NCBI RefSeq assembly: GCF_000235405.2
Contig: NC_017095.1
Span: 707,501 to 771,500, forward strand
Direction of reading: 5' to 3'
DNA: 64,000 nucleotides
Origin: Fervidobacterium pennivorans DSM 9078
GTDB taxonomy: Bacteria > Thermotogota > Thermotogae > Thermotogales > Fervidobacteriaceae
Below, piece by piece: positions 60,142 to 64,000 of this stretch. Position numbers and translations under genes: made by a program. The first letter of the stretch is position 1, and the number at the start of each line of letters is the position of its first letter. The notes beneath the pieces were generated by a model. It was given only the letters and a program-made list of their open reading frames with translations, was not told where the DNA came from and searched no databases.

Positions 60142-61398
60142 ATGAGGTTAATAAAACGAGAAATCGTAAAGGAATTAAGACAGCATTTGCAAAAGCCAGA
60201 GATAACGTTTCTCGTTGGACCAAGGCAAGCTGGGAAGACAACTATTCTCAGAATCTTAGAAAACGAGCTGAAAGCTCAGGGAAAGAAAACACTCTTCCTC
60301 AACCTCGATATCGAGGAAGATAAGATGCATTTCTCCTCTCAATCCAGCCTTCTAAAGAAGATAGAGCTCGAAATTGGCAAAGAAGGTTTCGTGTTTATCG
60401 ATGAAATCCAACGAAAAGAAGATGCAGGTGTCTTTTTAAAGGGTATATACGACATGGGTCTACCGTATAAATTCATCGTTTCTGGCTCTGGAAGTGTGGA
60501 GCTCAAAGAGAGGCTTCACGAATCGCTCGCAGGTCGAAAGCGCTTGTTTGAGATATCTACGCTATCTTTCGAGGAATTTGTTAACTTCAAGACGGACTAT
60601 AGATACGAGATGAACTTAGAGACATTCTTTGACTTAGAAAAAGCCAAAACTCTAAGTCTACTAAATGAGTATCTGCACTTTGGTGGATATCCAAGAGTTG
60701 TATTAGAAGACCAATTAAAGGAAAAAAGACTAACGATAAGCGAGATATACAGAAGCTATGTTGAAAAGGACATAACGTACCTGCTCCGCGTTGTGCGAAT
60801 TGAAGAATTCACCACACTTGTAAGAATCTTAGCTTCTCTGTCAGGAAGAATGCTTAATCTAACAAACCTGTCTTCTGAGGCGGGAGTATCGTCGAAAACC
60901 GTAAAGCAATACCTATGGTATCTACAACAAACATACATAATAGACCTGATAACACCTTTTTCAACAAACCGAATTAAGGAATTAACAAAAGCACCGACTG
61001 CCTATTTCACAGACTTGGGCTTGAGAAACTACGCTGCAGGTGTTTTTGGAAACCTTGCTGATTTTGGTTTCGTCTTTCAAAACTTCGTTTATTTGAAGCT
61101 CAAAAGACTTTCTAAAGAGCATGATTTCACCGTGCACTTCTGGAGAACGAAAGATAATGCTGAGGTAGATTTCGTCCTCACGAAAGAAGACAAAATCATC
61201 CCAATTGAAGTCAAATACAAGAGCATTGAAGAGCCAGCTGCGACAAGAAGCTTGCAGAGCTTTATCAACAGATACGACCCTGAGAAGGCAATATTGGTAA
61301 ACATCTTCGGAAGACGAACAGAAAGAATAAAAGATACTACGCTGGAGTTAGTTCCGTTCTACATGCTTGACAAGTTGATATCGGGGTTATTCTCCTAA
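60142..61398 (+). CDS. AAA ATPase with DUF4143 domain
   Basis: 418 residues from the ATG at 60142 (AAGGGAG upstream at proper distance). Walker A is GPRQAGKTT, Walker B FVFIDEIQRKEDA, sensor FIVSGSGSVELKERL. A central winged-helix region (LTNLSSEAGVSSKTVKQYLWYLQQTYIIDLI) precedes the C-terminal DUF4143 nuclease-like part (HFWRTKDNAEVDFVLTKEDKIIPIEVKYK). The family is abundant in thermophiles; a DNA-related role is suspected, not shown. It stands alone behind the palindromic promoter. Confidence 0.87.
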   Translation: MRLIKREIVKELRQHLQKPEITFLVGPRQAGKTTILRILENELKAQGKKTLFLNLDIEEDKMHFSSQSSLLKKIELEIGKEGFVFIDEIQRKEDAGVFLKGIYDMGLPYKFIVSGSGSVELKERLHESLAGRKRLFEISTLSFEEFVNFKTDYRYEMNLETFFDLEKAKTLSLLNEYLHFGGYPRVVLEDQLKEKRLTISEIYRSYVEKDITYLLRVVRIEEFTTLVRILASLSGRMLNLTNLSSEAGVSSKTVKQYLWYLQQTYIIDLITPFSTNRIKELTKAPTAYFTDLGLRNYAAGVFGNLADFGFVFQNFVYLKLKRLSKEHDFTVHFWRTKDNAEVDFVLTKEDKIIPIEVKYKSIEEPAATRSLQSFINRYDPEKAILVNIFGRRTERIKDTTLELVPFYMLDKLISGLFS

Positions 61399-61469
61399 GA
61401 GTTTCTTCACTGTCTCGACACCGTCGACAAGCTCGACAAATTCTGGACAGGCTCGACAATCGCATAAAA
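61399..61469. repeat. Short TCGACA-type repeat cluster
   Basis: Five variants of CTCGACA start at 61414, 61423, 61432, 61443 and 61452, mostly 9 bp apart. Not in any gene. Origin unknown. Confidence 0.4.
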
Positions 61470-62366
61470 TCAAATAGATACGCCTAATCTCTCTAAGATA
61501 TCCACAGGCATGCTGAACCTTGTGGTGACAAGCGGGTCCACAACCTGAGAAATCTCCGTATTCCCAACTATGCTAAACAACATCACCAATTCTTCGGGAC
61601 TAATATTCGTTCGGCTCATTACGAACTCAAACATATCGCCCACAGCTTCTTTCACAGCTTCATCGAGCGTCTTTGATGAGACCAATGTGAATACTATTCC
61701 CTCGGACACAACCATGGGGTTCTTTAAACTCAAGTTCTTTCGTACACGCACTACTGTTCGAACTTCTCCTGCGACTTCTATTCCAGTACCGCAAACCTCC
61801 CCATCGCCCATGAGCGCATGCAAATCACCAAGTGCAAGCAAACCACCTTTGACGGAAACTGGTAAAAACACCCTTGCACCTTTCTTTATGTACCTCGTGT
61901 CCAAATTCCCACCGTGCGAACCCGGCGTTCCGCAATTTATCGTCCCTTCCTTCGGTGCAACACCGATTACACCTACCATGGGTTCTATATCGAGCTCCAA
62001 ATCGTTGAAAATAGCCTTCGAATTCTCAACCTTGACTATTTTTGTATAATACCCCTCGAACTTCCCTCCAAGCGGTCCGAGTCCTTTTCCCGTTGCCATC
62101 ACACCTTGATTATTCACTTTTATATCCACTATCTGTATTTCCAGCACATCTCCCGGCTCTGCACCGTTCACAAAGACTGGACCAGTTGCTGGATTTACCT
62201 GGTTCCAGTCGAGGCTCTCAAGCTTATCTTCGCAAGTCTTTATCTGGTTGGAAAAACAATCAAGCGTTTCGAAAACAACCTCATCACCGCTATTTACAGA
62301 AACAGCAGGAGCATTATCCGGCGAAAATGCGAAAACCTTCTTTTGCGTATCTACAAAATGCCTCAC
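61470..62366 (-). CDS. Acetamidase/formamidase family protein
   Basis: About 298 residues from GTG 62366, best spaced from AGGGGGG; upstream starts are possible. Motifs: NPATGPVFVNGAEPGDVLEIQIVDI, GTPGSHGGNLDTRYIKKGARVFLPV, GDLHALMGDGEVCGTGIEVAGEV with metal-binding His and Asp residues. Members hydrolyse formamide or acetamide to ammonia and the acid. It overlaps or abuts the HAD gene, so it forms a two-gene operon. Confidence 0.9.
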   Translation of the reverse strand: MRHFVDTQKKVFAFSPDNAPAVSVNSGDEVVFETLDCFSNQIKTCEDKLESLDWNQVNPATGPVFVNGAEPGDVLEIQIVDIKVNNQGVMATGKGLGPLGGKFEGYYTKIVKVENSKAIFNDLELDIEPMVGVIGVAPKEGTINCGTPGSHGGNLDTRYIKKGARVFLPVSVKGGLLALGDLHALMGDGEVCGTGIEVAGEVRTVVRVRKNLSLKNPMVVSEGIVFTLVSSKTLDEAVKEAVGDMFEFVMSRTNISPEELVMLFSIVGNTEISQVVDPLVTTRFSMPVDILERLGVSI

Positions 62367-62386
62367 ACCCATCCCCCCTACTAAGA

Positions 62387-63007
62387 TCACTCTACAGGAT
62401 GCCCCAACACTTTTTCAAGCTCTTCTTTCAAAACCCTGTAGTCGGTCAAGTGTATTACTGAAAATCCCAACCTACTTGCCGTCTCGATATTGTCCTTCCT
62501 ATCATCTATAAACAGCGAATGCATCGGCACAACACCGTAGCGCTCCATAAGCTCGTAGAAGATATCCTCATTCGGCTTTATCTTTTTCACGTGGCTCGAT
62601 ATGACCATACCGTCGAAATACTTAAAGAATTCAAACGTATTGTACACATGCTCAAACGCTTTGTAGCTGAAATTAGAAAGCACGAGCAGCCTGTATCCCA
62701 TCTTTTTCAACACCGGCAACAGTTTGGCATTCTCCTCAATCGGTTTCAAAAGGCTGAGCACCGCACTCTTCATGTGGCGAATGTACTCGCCATACTCGGG
62801 GTATCTTTCCTCAACCATCTTCCAAAACTGGGCTTCTGAGATCTCTCCCTTATCCATCAAGTTCCACTCTTCAATCGAGAAAACCTTCTCCGTTAGCACC
62901 TTCGCAACTTCTTCGTCGAAGTGCTCTACCATGTACCCGTAAGGGTCCCAGTGAATCAAAACTCTCCCAAGGTCGAAAACAATCGTATCTATCTGTTTAG
63001 CCCCCAT
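62387..63007 (-). CDS. HAD-superfamily hydrolase
   Basis: About 206 residues from ATG 63007 (GGGAGG upstream). Motif I is FDLGRVLIHWD, where the usual DxD second Asp is Gly-Arg, as in some YihX-like HADs (DLGxVLxxxD). Motif II LLVLSNFS, motif III Lys in KKIKPNEDIF, motif IV FIDDRKDNIETA. A phosphatase of unknown substrate. Upstream of the amidase gene on the same strand. Confidence 0.88.
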   Translation of the reverse strand: MGAKQIDTIVFDLGRVLIHWDPYGYMVEHFDEEVAKVLTEKVFSIEEWNLMDKGEISEAQFWKMVEERYPEYGEYIRHMKSAVLSLLKPIEENAKLLPVLKKMGYRLLVLSNFSYKAFEHVYNTFEFFKYFDGMVISSHVKKIKPNEDIFYELMERYGVVPMHSLFIDDRKDNIETASRLGFSVIHLTDYRVLKEELEKVLGHPVE

Positions 63008-63112
63008 AATATCCAACCTCCCTCTGCTTTCTTGGATTACATTTTATCACATCTTCATGATATAATAAATTCCGTCGAATTTCTAATCATCTTAAAAGGA
63101 GAGAAAATAAAT

Positions 63113-64000
63113 ATGGCTGTTCTACCACTCGTTTCGGTAATTCTCCCAACTCTCAACGAAGAAAAAACAATCGAAAAGACAATAATTAGCTTTATCGAAT
63201 CGGATTACCAAAATGTTGAACTCATAGTCGTCGACGGCATGAGCTCAGACAGAACGAGAGAAATAGTCGAAAGGCTCAAAGAAAAATACCCAAACAAAAT
63301 AAGATTGCTTGAGAATTCCAAAAAATATACGCCATCCGGTATAAACATCGGCATCAAGAATGCAAACGGAAAGTACATTATGCTTGCAAGCGGACATGCG
63401 TCTTACTCAAAAAATTACATCTCTGCCTGTGTCCAAGCGCTTGAAAACAACGAATGCGACGTAGCAGGCGGGGTTATGGAAGTCTTGCCAAGAAGTAGCA
63501 ACGTAAAAGCCGTTGCTATAAGCGAAATATTGAAACACCCATTCGGAATAGGCGGTGCGAAATATAGAACAAACAACCAGAAGAAAGAATACGTCGACAC
63601 CGTTGCGTACGGCATATACAAAAGGGAAATCTTTGAAAAAGTAGGGCTTTTCAATGAAGAACTAATAAGAAACCAAGACATTGAATTCAACATCCGATTA
63701 AAAAACGCTGGCTACAAGATATTGCTCATTCCAGAAGCTCGAGCATATTACTATGCGAGGGACACATACACAAAACTATGGCAAAATAACTACTCAAACG
63801 GCTTTTGGGTAACCCACAGCTCCAAATTCGTCAAAAGGGCATATCGACCAAGACATTTAGTGCCGATGCTCTTTGTCTTGTATCTCATTTCTTTGCTCTT
63901 ATTGCTCTTGCCAGTGAATAGAGTTCTGAAGTTTTTATACGCACTCCCTGCTTCTCTGTACCTGGCTCTGAGCATTTACTTCTCATCACAGGTTGCAATC
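63113..64000 (+). CDS. Family 2 glycosyltransferase (continues past the window)
   Basis: 296 residues are present and the frame is still open at 64000. The ATG follows AAAAGGAGAG. GT-A fold: LPTLNEEKTIEKTIISF, VVDGMSSDRTREIVE, LASGHASYSKNYI and NQDIEFNIRLKNAGYKILL, then a C-terminal hydrophobic region (PMLFVLYLISLLLLLLPVN). It resembles membrane-associated GT2 enzymes of exopolysaccharide or glycan synthesis. A TATAAT lies at about 63060, 50 bp upstream. Confidence 0.9.
   Translation, partial: MAVLPLVSVILPTLNEEKTIEKTIISFIESDYQNVELIVVDGMSSDRTREIVERLKEKYPNKIRLLENSKKYTPSGINIGIKNANGKYIMLASGHASYSKNYISACVQALENNECDVAGGVMEVLPRSSNVKAVAISEILKHPFGIGGAKYRTNNQKKEYVDTVAYGIYKREIFEKVGLFNEELIRNQDIEFNIRLKNAGYKILLIPEARAYYYARDTYTKLWQNNYSNGFWVTHSSKFVKRAYRPRHLVPMLFVLYLISLLLLLLPVNRVLKFLYALPASLYLALSIYFSSQVAI

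Noticed and set aside
62042-62511. Plus-strand frames opposite the amidase and HAD genes
   Set aside because: They are shadows of well-supported minus-strand genes with clear family motifs.

Overview
The window looks like a chromosome segment of an anaerobic thermophile of the Thermotogota, most like Fervidobacterium. This is an inference from gene content: NfnAB, class III ribonucleotide reductase (NrdDG), a Bcd-EtfBA operon, GH16/GH3 glycosidases, a DXP-pathway run, and AT-rich DNA with strong Shine-Dalgarno sites and frequent GTG/TTG starts. No database search was possible.

The segment is a mosaic of six ancestral blocks joined at mobile elements or illegitimate junctions, and most block ends cut through a gene. 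Block I (1-3131) holds a trio of serine-recombinase genes whose third member has lost its catalytic domain. Block II (3132-13158) holds a 5'-truncated rho, nfnAB, a small membrane protein, a RiPP-like locus (32-aa Cys peptide, frameshifted radical SAM/SPASM enzyme, three-gene ABC exporter), then lacI, GH16 and a broken GH3 gene. IS21-like copy 1 follows (13159-15306). Block III (15307-39791) is a long co-directional housekeeping run (oppC', ABC-F, GNAT, nfo, nadE, an IS-interrupted SRPBCC gene, thiN, dxr, rseP, ispG, surE, def, mscL), then a beta-propeller surface protein, NADH oxidase, nrdDG, cysKE and bcd-etfB-etfA'. An IS copy (39792-40850) ends etfA. Block IV (40851-49956) has tandemly duplicated PQQ-type propeller lipoproteins with VanZ remnants, a DUF4129-like/DUF58 pair, guaA and a metal-dependent hydrolase. 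Another IS copy (49957-51015) leads into block V (51016-57483): a second, inverted copy of the peptide-orf90-nfnBA segment running into intact rho, upp, prfA and a broken pilT. IS21-like copy 2 (57484-59631) precedes block VI: a DUF234 ATPase remnant, a DUF4143 ATPase, an acetamidase/formamidase, a HAD hydrolase and a glycosyltransferase that runs off the window.

The most interesting system is the peptide locus. A promoter with a 12-T spacer tract and a 14-bp palindrome drives a 32-residue peptide ending in GGCINRSQRC plus a short tail. It is followed by two hairpins, a radical SAM maturase and an ABC-2 type exporter. The upstream part, including the peptide gene, is duplicated within a 3,767-bp inverted repeat (3132-6898 and 51016-54782; one difference noticed), so one peptide copy is an orphan without maturase or exporter.

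Regulatory sites readable directly include a Rex-type operator before bcd-etf, a pair of NrdR-type boxes over the nrdG promoter, and paired palindromes before the DUF4143 ATPase gene.
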